Source: Heterohyrax brucei
Taxonomy: Eukaryota > Chordata > Mammalia > Hyracoidea > Procaviidae
Direction: 5' to 3'
Assembly: GCA_028571685.1 (NCBI GenBank)
Contig: CM053143.1
Span: 7,865,501-7,929,500, forward strand
Length of the DNA stretch: 64,000 nucleotides
Below the pieces are notes generated by a model. That model was not told the DNA's origin. It made no database searches and saw only the letters and a list, made by a program, of their open reading frames with translations. The translations under genes and the position numbers were made by a program. Shown here piece by piece: positions 54,741 to 64,000 of this stretch (the stretch's first letter is position 1; every line of letters begins with the position of its first letter).

Positions 54741-54942
54741 AAACCAAACTGGTGGTGGCCATCAAGCTGAGTCCAACTCAAGGTAACCACATGTTTCAGG
54801 GTAGAACAATACTCTATAAGGTTTTCAGACCTTTCAGAAGCATATCATCAGGCCTTTTTTCCAAGGTGACTGTGGATGTGTGAACTGCCAATCTTTACAC
54901 TCAGTAGTCAAGTGCTTAACCACTGGTGCCACCCAGGGACTT
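54741..54942 (-). mobile_element. AfroSINE, long form
   Basis: 'aaaccaaactggtggtggcc' to 'aaccactggtgccacccagg'. Confidence 0.82.
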
Positions 54943-55984
54943 CAACTGCTCGTCATAGTATCTCATAAAGTATTACAAAAGTAAAAACAAGCTGGTGAAC
55001 AAAATCAAAAGAATTACACAGTAAAATCAGATAAGCTTCTTTTGAATAAACTGATACTTTATCTTTGTTTCTATTAAATAACAGAAATGAACACAATGTC
55101 TCTACAAGATTCAAATCACAGATGAAACATCTGATCACACTGTAAAGTCAGTTTCAGAAAAAGCACTAAAAATTGTGATAGTCTAATATGAAATAATAAT
55201 AGCAACCTAACATAGATTTGTGTGTGAATTAAATGAACTAGTACATGTAAAGAGTCATGTGTGAAACACAGTATGCAATCAGTAAGTATTATCTTACTGA
55301 TAATAAAATCATTGATACCCAGTAGGATTTTGCCGATTGAATCCATGGAACACCATCATCACATTGCCTTGAAATTAAACGAAACCTCATTGGGATTAAA
55401 CATAGCTATGGAAAGTTTCAAAATATTATCTAAAATGACTACTATTCTATTATTTACAATTATTGGGAATAAGGAGAATACAAATAATTAAAACTTCCCT
55501 AACAGATTCCTGTTCTTTAGGAAGGAGTTGAGTACGCAAAACTTCTATTGATTTAATAAATTAACCTAATGCCCCTTTTAGCCTATAATGTTTGTCTGAA
55601 AGAAATTCACCTGATTATCTGAAACTATTAAGAAGAATCTGGCACAAACTTGTATGTTCTTCTATGAGCTACTCTGCTCTCTGGTAAATGTAACAACAGT
55701 TCTGAAATTTTAAAAGATGATAGTTTAGGGAGAAGCAACATAGCTAGTAATGTATACATCAGTTTATGTTAAATACTAAATCATTGGAAATTAACAGCGT
55801 TATTTCATTTTAATTTATAAATAGTAGTATTTCAGAATTAACAAACCATAATAGAAACAATAGAATTTAAAATGCAGGTTTCACGTTCTTCTTGGTAGTG
55901 ATTTCCTCTTTAATTCAGATACTTTTATAGTTTACTAGTTGAAACGTTGACTAGGAAGTAGCGGAAAAGGTGAAGTCTGTCATT
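54943..55984. other. Unassigned AT-rich intron sequence
   Basis: About 1 kb. MIR-like text may lie at 55205-55300 ('ttaaatgaactagtacatgt', 'gtatgcaatcagtaagtatt'); the rest is unrecognised. Confidence 0.4.
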
Positions 55985-56120
55985 TATTTTATTACAATTC
56001 CATTCCACAAGTGTTTATTCATCACATATTGTATGTCTATCAGCTTGTTAGTTAAGGAATACAAAAGTTTCAGACAACGTTATATACCCTTGGGATCTCA
56101 TGGAGTAGACTGGACATGAC
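55985..56120 (-). mobile_element. Possible L2 3' end fragment
   Basis: 'ccattccacaagtgtttatt' and 'tgtatgtctatcagcttgtt' resemble the complement of the L2 end. Weak. Confidence 0.45.
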
Positions 56121-56554
56121 AAGACTTGTATATATAGGGTTTTGTGTGTGTATTGTGGTGGGGGAGGAGGGACACAGGGAAAGAGGAAAGGAGAGGGCCT
56201 GTGTTAGGAAGGGTAAAAGTGTGAGGTAAAGAAAAAAAATGCAAGATTGAGTGAAAGAGAACCAATAATGTGAACTAAAATTCTTAAGGAAGACTTTAAG
56301 ATGAACAGTTCAAAGGAAACAAATAGCTTGAGAAGCTAGCCAAGCCAAGTGCCATCAAAGACGCTTCCTTTTTCAACTTTATTGTCCAGTCTATCCCTTA
56401 CCGACACTCTCCCCTTGTGCAACATACAACTACACATTAAGTTCCAAATATTTATGTCCCCTTGAAACGTCTGCTCTCAAATGCATTCCTACGTCCCTGC
56501 TACATAACTCTTGTTCTCCAAGACTCTACTTAAAACTCAATAAGAATCACTCAG
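56121..56554. other. G-rich then ordinary intron sequence
   Basis: GT/GA-rich run at 56142-56205 ('gtgtgtgtattgtggtgggg'). A scrap reading 'gccaagccaagtgccatcaa' at 56340 resembles a SINE tail complement. Confidence 0.4.
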
Positions 56555-56935
56555 AAGGAGCTCCCGTTGCCCAATGGTGAAGCGCTTGGCTTCCAACTGT
56601 GAAAATCAGTTGTTCATACCCAGCTGCTAAGCAACAGAAAGATGTGGCACTCTGCTTCTGTAAAGCTTAAAGAAAACAAACTAAACCCCACTGCCACGGA
56701 ATCAATTCTGACTTATAGATACCCTATAGGACACAGTGGAACTGCCCCACAGAGCATCAAATGAGCGCCTGGTGGATTCCAACTGCTGACCTTTTGGTTA
56801 GCACACACAGAACTTAATCACTACATCACAAGAGGTTCCCTGTAAAGGCTGTGGCCTTGGATACCTTACGCAGCAGTTCTGCACTGTCCTGTGCGGTTGC
56901 CATAAGTTGGAATCAGCTCAACTGCACCAGGTTTT
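56555..56935 (+). mobile_element. AfroSINE (long form) interrupted by another AfroSINE
   Basis: Left part 56555-56665 ('aaggagctcccgttgcccaa' to 'tgcttctgtaaag'), right part 56848-56935 ('gctgtggccttggatacctt' to 'gctcaactgcaccaggtttt'). Split by the minus-strand copy at 56666-56839. Confidence 0.9.
56666..56839 (-). mobile_element. AfroSINE nested inside an AfroSINE
   Basis: Complete copy ('aaaacaaactaaaccccact' to 'tcacaagaggttcc') bounded by the duplication ctgtaaag (56658-56665, 56840-56847). Younger than its host. Confidence 0.92.
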
Positions 56936-56999
56936 TTGTTTGTTTGTTTTATAGTAGTACCATTCATTGTTAAGTTTGCTTTCACACACTTGTTTTAAT

Positions 57000-57097
57000 T
57001 CTCCAACCAGATCATAAACTGCTTGGGCACATGGACTGTGCATTATACTCTCACAATGCCCAGCAGATTTTCAATAAATATTTGGTAGTTGATTAAG
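57000..57097 (+). mobile_element. L2 LINE 3' end
   Basis: 'cagatcataaactgcttggg', 'aatgcccagcagattttcaa' and 'taaatatttggtagttgatt' are the L2 3' end in sense. Confidence 0.75.
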
Positions 57098-57714
57098 GTG
57101 AAATCCAACTTAACAGCAAAGTCAAACTGTTAATGAGCTATGATGAGCTCTAAGTAAAAGAGTGCACATAGAAATAAGCACTGACGAAATACCAGCTGAG
57201 TGACAGTACAGTTAGTTTAGGGGAACAGCAGAGTCTGCCAAGTGAGAGAACTTAAAAACCTGAATAGAAAATTTGAAACAAAGAGGAGGGAGAGCACAGA
57301 TATTTGAATGAAGCATTAATGAGACGTGGAGACTGATTTTCATAAAGAACAAAGGTGAGAGATGAATTGAAAATGGCTTTAAGGTAATAAAACCTACTGC
57401 CTGAAATAATGTTGCTCATCACTAATAGTAACACAGATGTTGGAAAGGGTTGCCAAGTTTGCAGGAGATTTGGAGGTTGAATTTTCATCTTACTAGTTTT
57501 CAGGCATCTGTAAAATAAATGCATTAACAAATTCCATAAGCAAATGAAGACTGAGATCTAGAGTTGGGGGAAAAAAGAGGTAACTTGGGAAACAATCACA
57601 TATGTTGTATGAATGTTGTATGTTGCATGAATGTACCAAAGGGATTTAGTTAAAAAAGGAACAGATCACATAGTCATGAAACTCAGGTTGGTAGGCTATG
57701 AATCAGAGAAAGAA
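57098..57714. other. Unassigned intron sequence
   Basis: About 600 bases, purine-rich in places; nothing recognised. Confidence 0.4.
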
Positions 57715-57719
57715 TGTAC

Positions 57720-57748
57720 CACCCTCACCCCCACCCCCACCCCCACAG
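57720..57748. repeat. (CCCCCA)n microsatellite
   Basis: 'acccccacccccacccccac', about four units. It lies where an RTE 3' end begins. Confidence 0.88.
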
Positions 57749-57764
57749 AATCAGTGTTTGCACG

Positions 57765-57842
57765 ATCAAGCAGTGTTTCGTTCTGTTGTACACAGGGACG
57801 CTATGAGTCAGAACCAACTTGACAACGCCTAACAGCAACAAC
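57765..57842 (+). mobile_element. RTE LINE extreme 3' end
   Basis: 'agcagtgtttcgttctgttg', 'cgctatgagtcagaaccaac' and 'gcctaacagcaacaaca'. About 75 bases only. Confidence 0.82.
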
Positions 57843-57851
57843 AGAGCCAAC

Positions 57852-58068
57852 ACAGAGTTCTGGCGGTGCAGTAGTCGGTGCAGTAGTTGAGTGCTCACCC
57901 ACCAACCAAAAGCTCAGTGGTTCAAATCACCAGTTGCACCACGGAAGAAAGATGCTGCAGCCTGCTTCTGTAAAGATTACAGCCAGAAACCCTATGGGGG
58001 GAGTTCCACTGAGTTTCATAGGGTTGCTGTGAGTTGGAATTGACTTGACAGCAATGAGGGTGTGGGGG
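57852..58068 (+). mobile_element. AfroSINE, long form, duplicated head
   Basis: 'gttctggcggtgcagtagtc' is followed by a second 'ggtgcagtagttgagtgctc', so about 12 bases of the A-box region are tandemly duplicated. Then B box 'agtggttcaaatca' and tail 'gaattgacttgacagcaatg'. Confidence 0.9.
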
Positions 58069-58554
58069 GACACACAGAACACAGAATTTCCAATTCACAA
58101 AAACAAGTAGGCTATTGGGTAGTAAATCAAGTGAGTAGGATAGTCCAGACTTTTATAATTACAGAAAAAATCCAAGACTAACACACAAACATGTTAGCAG
58201 AAATAGAACTTACTGTACTATCTTATGATCTGACATTCAAAGCAGTGATTTTGTCAACTTGGTCTCTTTAGCCCTAACACACAGTAAAGCTCAAAGTACT
58301 CAACAAATATTTGCCAAATAATGTGAGAAGTGTTTCTATCTACATTAGAAGCAGTGAGGCAGCATCACATTGTGAATTACTCAAATAAAGAAAATGAAAG
58401 TCTTTCTTTTTACAGCAAATAGTGTATTTATATTCTATAGCTGGAGAACATGGAAAAATTCTTCACAATTTCTGTATTTCAAGATTCAGAGTTTAAAGAG
58501 ACAGCACAGCATGCAGGAAAATATTTGGACTTTTGATTGAACGCTTACGGGGTA
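58069..58554. other. No recognised element
   Basis: About 480 bases of intron. Confidence 0.4.
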
Positions 58555-58722
58555 GAATAACAGCGCTAGCATTTATTTTAAAGCTGTGAGGCATCTGAAA
58601 GTAACAACCTCAATTTCCCCACTTAAAGAATGGGAATGAGGACATCTATCCTACAGGGTTGTAACAAGAGGTAAAAGAAACATTACAGGTGATGTGGCCT
58701 GACTTAAAGAAGGGCATTAAAA
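58555..58722 (+). mobile_element. MIR SINE
   Basis: 'caacctcaatttccccactt', 'aaagaatgggaatgaggaca', 'tcctacagggttgtaacaag', 'aggtaaaagaaacattacag'. Confidence 0.72.
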
Positions 58723-59026
58723 ATGTTATTTTCCCTCTTACTTCTGGAAAGTTTCCTTTAGGGGGGGAAAAAAAAGACCTCAGAGCTTTCAGCATCTCAT
58801 TTCCATTTTAATCAAGTATTTCCTCTTTCTGCTGAAGGAAGAAGACAAAACTGATGAACAAAGAACTTTTTACTCAGAATTAAGTAGAAGAAATGATAAC
58901 CTATGTAAGGATGTCATGTATAAAACCAGAATCATAAATCTTTATTGGAGCAGACTAAAACCCTGAAGATGTTGATGAAACACCTTTATGTTTCTCTGTC
59001 TATCAAAGGCCTCCTCTCCAAAGCTA
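58723..59026. other. No recognised element
   Basis: About 300 bases of AT-rich intron. Confidence 0.4.
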
Positions 59027-59217
59027 ATTAACCAGTTGCCATGGAGTTCATTCTGACTCATGGCGAGTCCAAGTGTGTCAGAGTAGAAAGATGCGCTCCA
59101 CAGAGTTTCGAAGGCTCGAATTTGTTTCTTCCACTGTTGCATCTGAGTGAAGTCAAACCTCCAAACTTTTGGTTAGCAGCTAAATTTGTTAACCATTTGT
59201 AGGACAGGGAGATTCCT
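59027..59217 (-). mobile_element. AfroSINE, long form
   Basis: 'taaccagttgccatggagtt' to 'ttgtaggacagggagattcc'. Confidence 0.78.
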
Positions 59218-59776
59218 CTCCCCAAGGAGCCTTCTGCTGAATGACAAAACAACAATGTTGTGTGAGTTTACAGAAAAGTTTACCTACGTATCAGAAGGTA
59301 TTCATATTTGCCCATATAACTCACTACGAAACAACATAAAATCACGTCTCAAAAGATAGATATGAAAGGATAAATTCCTTTATCTCCAGAACTGTGTTTT
59401 TAAAAGTTTATACATAACAAACTTATGAATTCTATAGGAGCTTAACTTTTCTCTCTGCTGAAACTGACACAAATACTCATTGAGAAAACATTCACTCCTA
59501 TTATCCCCTAGTGAATTACATATAATTTGTGAATATTAAAACTTGACTAATTTTGAAATAATTAGAGCTCTTGTAAAGAGAAAATTTCAGTATCTCTCTA
59601 TACTGGTAATAAACTTACTCAGCTCAACTCCAGAAAAATAACACTAAATGAAACACACGAAAAAATTAATATTAACAAAAACCACCCTGAGAAAATGAAA
59701 TGAGTGCAAGATACTAGCAGACTCACCTAGACTATAATCCTAATTTTTTTTATATTCTTATTAAAACTTTACCTAA
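59218..59776. other. No recognised element
   Basis: About 560 bases, AT-rich. Confidence 0.4.
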
Positions 59777-59958
59777 GGAATCTCGGGGTGTTACAAATGG
59801 TTAATGCTTACCAAAGGTCTGGAGGGTCAAGTCGCCCATAGGGGCCTCAAAGGAAGACTGAACAACCTATTTCTGAAAAATCCATCACCAAAAACCATAT
59901 GGAGTCTGACACACATTAGGTTGCCATGAGTTGGAGTCAAATCTCCTACAACTGGTTT
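59777..59958 (+). mobile_element. AfroSINE, long form, diverged
   Basis: 'ggaatctcggggtgttacaa' to 'ccatgagttggagtcaaatc'. Confidence 0.78.
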
Positions 59959-60046
59959 TTGGCATAAACATCTGGTATTCTACTGTATGACATACCAGGT
60001 CATTTTGCTCCTTTTGACAAGGACTTTTATGATATACAAAGTACTC

Positions 60047-60190
60047 AGAAACCCTAGTGGCATAGTGGTTAAGAGCTACAGGTTCTAATCAAAAGGTTGG
60101 CAGTTGAAATCCACCTGGCTCACCTTGGATACTCTATCAGGCAGTTCTGCAGGGTTGCTATGAGTTGGAATTGACTTGACAGTAACAGAT
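60047..60190 (+). mobile_element. AfroSINE, short form
   Basis: 'cagaaaccctagtggcatag' to 'tggaattgacttgacagtaa'. Confidence 0.9.
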
Positions 60191-60436
60191 AATAAGTACT
60201 CTAGTTCACACAGAAGTCTGCTAAAGTAAGAACAGGTATTTTCAGGTATCTATAGTCCATACAGTAGTATGTTAATAAACTTTATATAAAATATGGGTCT
60301 TCATACTTTCCTAAGATATGTTTAATCAAAAATTAATACACAAAAAAATTTCCTTATAGCTGTACCACACAATAATTAATGAAACCTTTACCTAAAAATT
60401 AACATTTTTAACTTTTTACTAAGAGCTTATTCCATG

Positions 60437-60597
60437 CCAGGAAACCCTGGTGGTGTAGCTACACTTGCTAGCCAAAAGGCGGGAAGTTCAAATATGCCAG
60501 GTGCTCCTTAGAAACTCGAAGGGCAATTCTACTCTGTCCTATAGGCTCACTGAGTTGGAACTGACTTGATGGCAGTGGGTTTTGTTTTGTGTTTTTG
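60437..60597 (+). mobile_element. AfroSINE, short form
   Basis: 'ccaggaaaccctggtggtgt' to 'gatggcagtgggttttgttt'. Confidence 0.92.
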
Positions 60598-61135
60598 ATT
60601 ATTCCATTCTAAGAACTCTGTGACATTTTAGGACTTGTTTACAACTGAGAAAAAAAAAAATCTACTATGTAATTTAGTAAGTTTTAATATATATATCCAC
60701 TGAACCCAGACTACAGAATATTTCTATCTCCCCATAAGGTTTCTTTATACCCACCTGCCCCCCAAATCCCCACTGTTCACTGAGCAACCACTGTTCTGAT
60801 TTTACTATTGTTTAGTTTTGCCTTTTCTTGAACTTGACATAAATTGCACCATATAGAAAGCACTATTTTATGTCTGACTTGTTTCACTCACTGTAATAAG
60901 GGTTTAAAACTCATCCATACTGCTGCCTTTTATCAGTAGTTCATTCTTTATTGTTGAGAACTATTTCTTTTTATCAATATACACAGGTTACCCCTATTAT
61001 GAATATAGATGCTGTGAACATTCACATACATGTGTTTCGGTGGATGTGTGCTTTCATTTTCTTGGCCAAATACTTAGAAGCAAAATTTTGGGGTCACAAG
61101 ATAGCTATATATATAACTTCGTAAGTATTGCTTTT

Positions 61136-61320
61136 TCACACAAATAACTTGTGCCCTCCTCCCGTGAGGCACGGTTATAAATGCATCATACTAAATGATG
61201 TTACAGCAGCATGTGGTGGAGGATTGGCATGGCAGTGCTTAGCAACAGTGTCTCACATGAGGGGGCTTGGCCACCAAACACATGCTGAAGGTGTACATTA
61301 TCTGAATAAAAATATGGTAG
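61136..61320. other. Unclassified 185-base insert in L1M
   Basis: 'ctcctcccgtgaggcacggt' to 'ttatctgaataaaaatatgg' replaces text expected in the surrounding L1M. The flanks share 'gcttttcc'/'gctttttc'. No family recognised. Confidence 0.4.
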
Positions 61321-62524
61321 CTTTTCCTATTTTACACTCCTATCAGCAAAGCATAACAGTGCTGGCTAATTTACATCTTTGTCAATATATGACATTGCCA
61401 GTCTATCATAAATTTCAGTGTCTCATCAAGGTTTTACTTTGCAGTTTCCACTTCTGTGATTATTGATGACGCTGCACATCTTTTCAGGTGCTCACTGGCT
61501 ACTATCTTTGGTGAAGTCTTTTGTAAATATCTCTACCTTTTTTTAAGTTTGCAATAAATTTTAGACTTTCAAGAAGTGGAAAAAAGTACAACAAATTCCT
61601 AAATACCATTTATTCAACTTCTCCCAATGTTAGCAGCTCATGTAATGACAGAATAGTTGTCAGTGAATATGATACAGCGCTACATCCTAATTCACAGACC
61701 TTATCCATAGCTCATCAGTTTTCCTAATGTCCTTTTTTTCTGGTTCAGAATTGAAACTGAGATCCTACACTACATTTAGGTGTCATATCTGTTCAGACTC
61801 CTCCAACCTGGGATAGTCCTTCAGTTTTGCTCATTCATGACCTTGGTACTTAGGAAGAGGACTGGCCAGTTATTCTGTAGAATGTTTCTTAGTTGGTATT
61901 GTTTGATGTAGGACCATGTTAAAAGTCACTTTGGAAAGACTATCACAAAGTGATACACCTTTCTCAGTGCATCATAACAAGTGGCACAATATTCATATTT
62001 CTCATTACTGGGGATATTAACTGATCACCTGGTTAAGGTGGTATCATCCAGGTTTCTCTATTGAAGTGTTATTTTCTTTTGTTACTAGTAATTATCTTAT
62101 GGGGAGATAATCAAGATATGCATATATTGTGTTTCTTATGCTTTCTTTCAATATTTTTAGCATTTATTTATTCCTTATGGACTCACAGATAATTTTTATC
62201 ATGGGTTGTAATCCATTACTATGATTTATGTTTTCAGTTCAAGTTATCCAAGATTTGCTACTGGGAGCTCCTTCAATTTGGCTTTTGTGTTCTTTGTCAT
62301 GCCCCCACCATTTTTTGAGAACTTCCTTAGTTTGGGGCACCACATGAGATTCCAGGCTCATCTTGCATTTTTTCTTATCCCAGCTCTGAATTCAGCTATT
62401 TGTCAAATAATCTCCTTTTATTACAGAATGATATTTAGAAATCAGAAGATGAGTGTAAATGCGTTCATTGCTATGGCTTATCATTACTCTGGGCCTTTTG
62501 AAAAGACAGAGCAACAAAATGCAT

Positions 62525-62560
62525 GTATGTATACACATACATACATTTATACCTATATAG
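62525..62560. repeat. (CATA)n-like microsatellite
   Basis: 'gtatgtatacacatacatac' and adjacent AT-rich text. Confidence 0.7.
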
Positions 62561-62810
62561 CCATACAGCTATTAAAAACCATGAGTTTGTACTGATAATG
62601 TCTATTCCAATTCAACACCACAAAGTTCATTCCTTACTCATAACCAGTCTCAACAGTTTCTGGTTTAGCTTTCCTGTATCTCTTTTGCATAAATATGAAG
62701 ATAAAATACATTCTCTTATACCCTCTTCTTTCTCACATGAACAGTAGCATCATATAGATGGTCTTTTTGCACTTTGCTTTTTCCCACTTAAAATATATAC
62801 TTTCGTTGTT

Positions 62811-62942
62811 GTTTTTGTCAGATACCATCAAGTAGGTGTTGACTCCTAGTGACAACAGGATGAAACGCTGCTTGGTCCACCACATCCTCACAATCATTAT
62901 TATGTTTGAGCCCATTATTGCGGCCACCATGTCAATGCACTA
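62811..62942 (-). mobile_element. RTE LINE 3' end fragment
   Basis: 'tttcgttgttgtttttgtca', 'caggatgaaacgctgcttgg' and 'cattattgcggccaccatgt' are the complement of the RTE 3' region. Confidence 0.82.
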
Positions 62943-63357
62943 GGCCACCAGGATCTCCAGTTTGTTCTTATTACCCTCTGAAGGATGCCTTAGATCCCAT
63001 TAGCCAAAGAAACTTTCACCCCTTGGTGAGTATTCTCATTTCTGCGACAAATTTATCATTGCAAACCGTATTTTGTTAAAAGCATAGCACTCTAAACTGA
63101 CGATTGGAAGCAACATTTTTGGAGAGATGTAATTACTCAGTGCCAGAAAGGTCCAGATCGATGACTAATCATTAAATTTTACACAACTGATGAAAACATT
63201 TTAGAATCAGCTCTTCATCCTTTTAATAGAACAGATAAAGAAGACTTGCCACAAGACTAACAAATTCTTGTTTATGTGAGGGCAAAATAAGATGTACTAT
63301 GAATAATCTGAAATAAACGACCCACATTACTGAATAACGATGGGCTTAACCATTAAC
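62943..63357. other. No recognised element
   Basis: About 400 bases of intron; a SINE-head scrap 'ggccaccaggatctcc' lies at the left edge. Confidence 0.4.
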
Positions 63358-63527
63358 TACAAGCAACCCAGTCACCCAGTGGCGTCGAGTTGATAGCAAC
63401 TCCTCGTGACCCTATAAGACAGAGCAGTACTGCCTCCATAGAGGTTCTAGGGAGCACCTGACAGATCCGAACTGCTGACCTTTTGACTAAGAGACGTAGG
63501 TAACCCCTACTCCACCAGTGTACCCGT
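63358..63527 (-). mobile_element. AfroSINE, short form
   Basis: 'caagcaacccagtcacccag', 'tggcgtcgagttgatagcaa' to 'ctccaccagtgtaccc'. Confidence 0.88.
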
Positions 63528-63627
63528 CTACATACAAATTTTGTCTCTGTCACGGACCATTCACTTAAATCCTTCGGCCTACTGAATACAATGCAGAGGT
63601 ATGTTCCGTTTCTCCCTACTATAACTA

Positions 63628-63768
63628 AATCCTGGTGGTGTAGCGGTTAAGCGCCGTGGTTGCTAACCAAAGGATTGGGAGTTCAGAACCACCAGCCTGC
63701 AGTTGGACCCCGTTCCGTACGGTCCATCTGAGTCAGAATCCATCGGTGAACAACAGGTTTGGGTTTTG
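63628..63768 (+). mobile_element. AfroSINE, short form, CpG-retaining
   Basis: 'taaatcctggtggtgtagcg', 'gttaagcgccgtggttgcta' to 'caacaggtttgggtttt'. The retained CpGs suggest a younger copy. Confidence 0.9.
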
Positions 63769-63779
63769 ATCTGCACAGG

Positions 63780-63956
63780 TTCTCCTCACTTACCGCTTTC
63801 CCCTAGCCGTGGGCCACAGCTGGTGCCCGCTGCCAGGGACAGACGGAGACCCGGCCCGACCTAGGCAGGCCTGGGGCGCTCCCGTCATGCGCGGTGCCCA
63901 GAGCCCCAGGACGGCGGGTTCTGAGGGACCCCAGGAGTGGGCGGGGTCATGGGAAT
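63780..63956. other. GC- and CpG-rich block
   Basis: Abrupt rise in G+C with several CpG ('gacggagacccggcccgacc', 'ccgtcatgcgcggtgcccag', 'gtgggcggggtcat'). GC boxes are present, but no TATA or exon was recognised. It may be the flank of a GC-rich tandem repeat or a small CpG island. Confidence 0.6.
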
Positions 63957-64000
63957 TTCCCAGGAGGCCTCTCTCTATTTCCCAGGAGGCCTCTCTCTAT
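63957..64000. repeat. 22-bp tandem repeat reaching the window edge
   Basis: Two perfect head-to-tail copies of a 22-base unit (ttcccaggaggcctctctct plus at) at 63957-63978 and 63979-64000. The array probably continues beyond the window. Confidence 0.92.

Larger units (their letters stand above)
60700..62800 (-). mobile_element. Old L1M LINE 3' UTR, one unexplained insert
   Basis: A long minus-strand L1M tail: 'gagcaaccactgttctgatt', 'aaactcatccatactgctgc', 'agtttccacttctgtgatta', 'tttcctaatgtccttttttt', 'actacatttaggtgtcatat', 'tgatcacctggttaaggtgg', 'ttgggttgtaatccatt'-like text. Colinear throughout apart from a foreign block at about 61136-61320. Confidence 0.8.

Noticed and set aside
54113-54790. 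225-codon minus-strand open frame, the longest in the window
   Set aside because: It runs across the fold-back mariner on the antisense of its transposase remnant and into SINE sequence. No protein family is visible and there are no splice-consistent ends; it is open by chance.
63780-63956. A first exon or gene promoter in the GC-rich block
   Set aside because: GC boxes and CpG are present, but there is no open frame with a splice donor and no start context; only the compositional anomaly is reported.

Overview
The window looks like intronic DNA from an afrotherian mammal, probably a paenungulate (elephant, sirenian or hyrax). The evidence is the dozens of copies of a tRNA-derived SINE of the AfroSINE type (head like 'ccctggtggtgcagtggttaa', tail like 'gagtcggaatcaactcaa'), several RTE LINE copies that share that tail, a lineage-specific L1 3' end ('ggcatctggggtcttaa') seen three times, and pan-eutherian fossils (Tigger1, MER5A, MER20, MIR, L2, L1M). 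Species assignment is inference.\n\nOnly one protein-coding exon is evident. It is a 117-base exon on the minus strand at 16024-16140 with a perfect GTGAGT donor and a good polypyrimidine/AG acceptor. It encodes the second zinc finger of a steroid-receptor DNA-binding domain, and the sequence [14 protein letters not shown] identifies NR3C2 (mineralocorticoid receptor) rather than NR3C1, PGR or AR. The gene therefore runs right to left: 16141-64000 is intron upstream of this exon and 1-16023 is intron downstream of it. I found neither the exon for the first finger nor the hinge exon.\n\nLayout. 1-16 kb: L1 pieces, a scrambled RTE cluster at 5-6.3 kb, a MaLR/ERVL-type LTR at 9.8 kb, a GC-rich LTR-like block with TATA box and poly(A) signal at 11.2-11.5 kb, SINE-in-SINE at 12 kb, MER20 at 13 kb, an old L1 interrupted by a SINE and a fold-back mariner at 13.6-15.8 kb. 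16-19 kb: the NR3C2 exon and ancient repeats. 19-25 kb: three SINEs in tandem, MER5A, L1 and a full-length decayed Tigger1 (20982-23428). 25-42 kb: SINEs, a large RTE (34.9-36.6 kb), L1 3' ends. 42-49 kb: an RTE copy with a perfect 23-base hairpin at its 5' end, a solo LTR, old DNA-transposon debris. 48.9-51.0 kb: an internally deleted ERVL-type provirus (integrase and dUTPase remnants, target duplication GCAAC) inside an old L1. 51-64 kb: nested SINEs, a second fold-back mariner inside a SINE, more L1, and a GC-rich block with a 22-bp tandem repeat at the right edge.\n\nNo operon-like or prokaryotic features, CRISPR arrays, rRNA or tRNA genes are present. The most unusual structures are the two fold-back mariner elements, the RTE snap-back hairpin, the LTR-like block in sense with NR3C2, and the ERVL copy with 46-bp repeats in its LTR. 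All repeat family names come from recognising sequence by eye, not from a library search, and most ends are accurate to about 5-20 bases.
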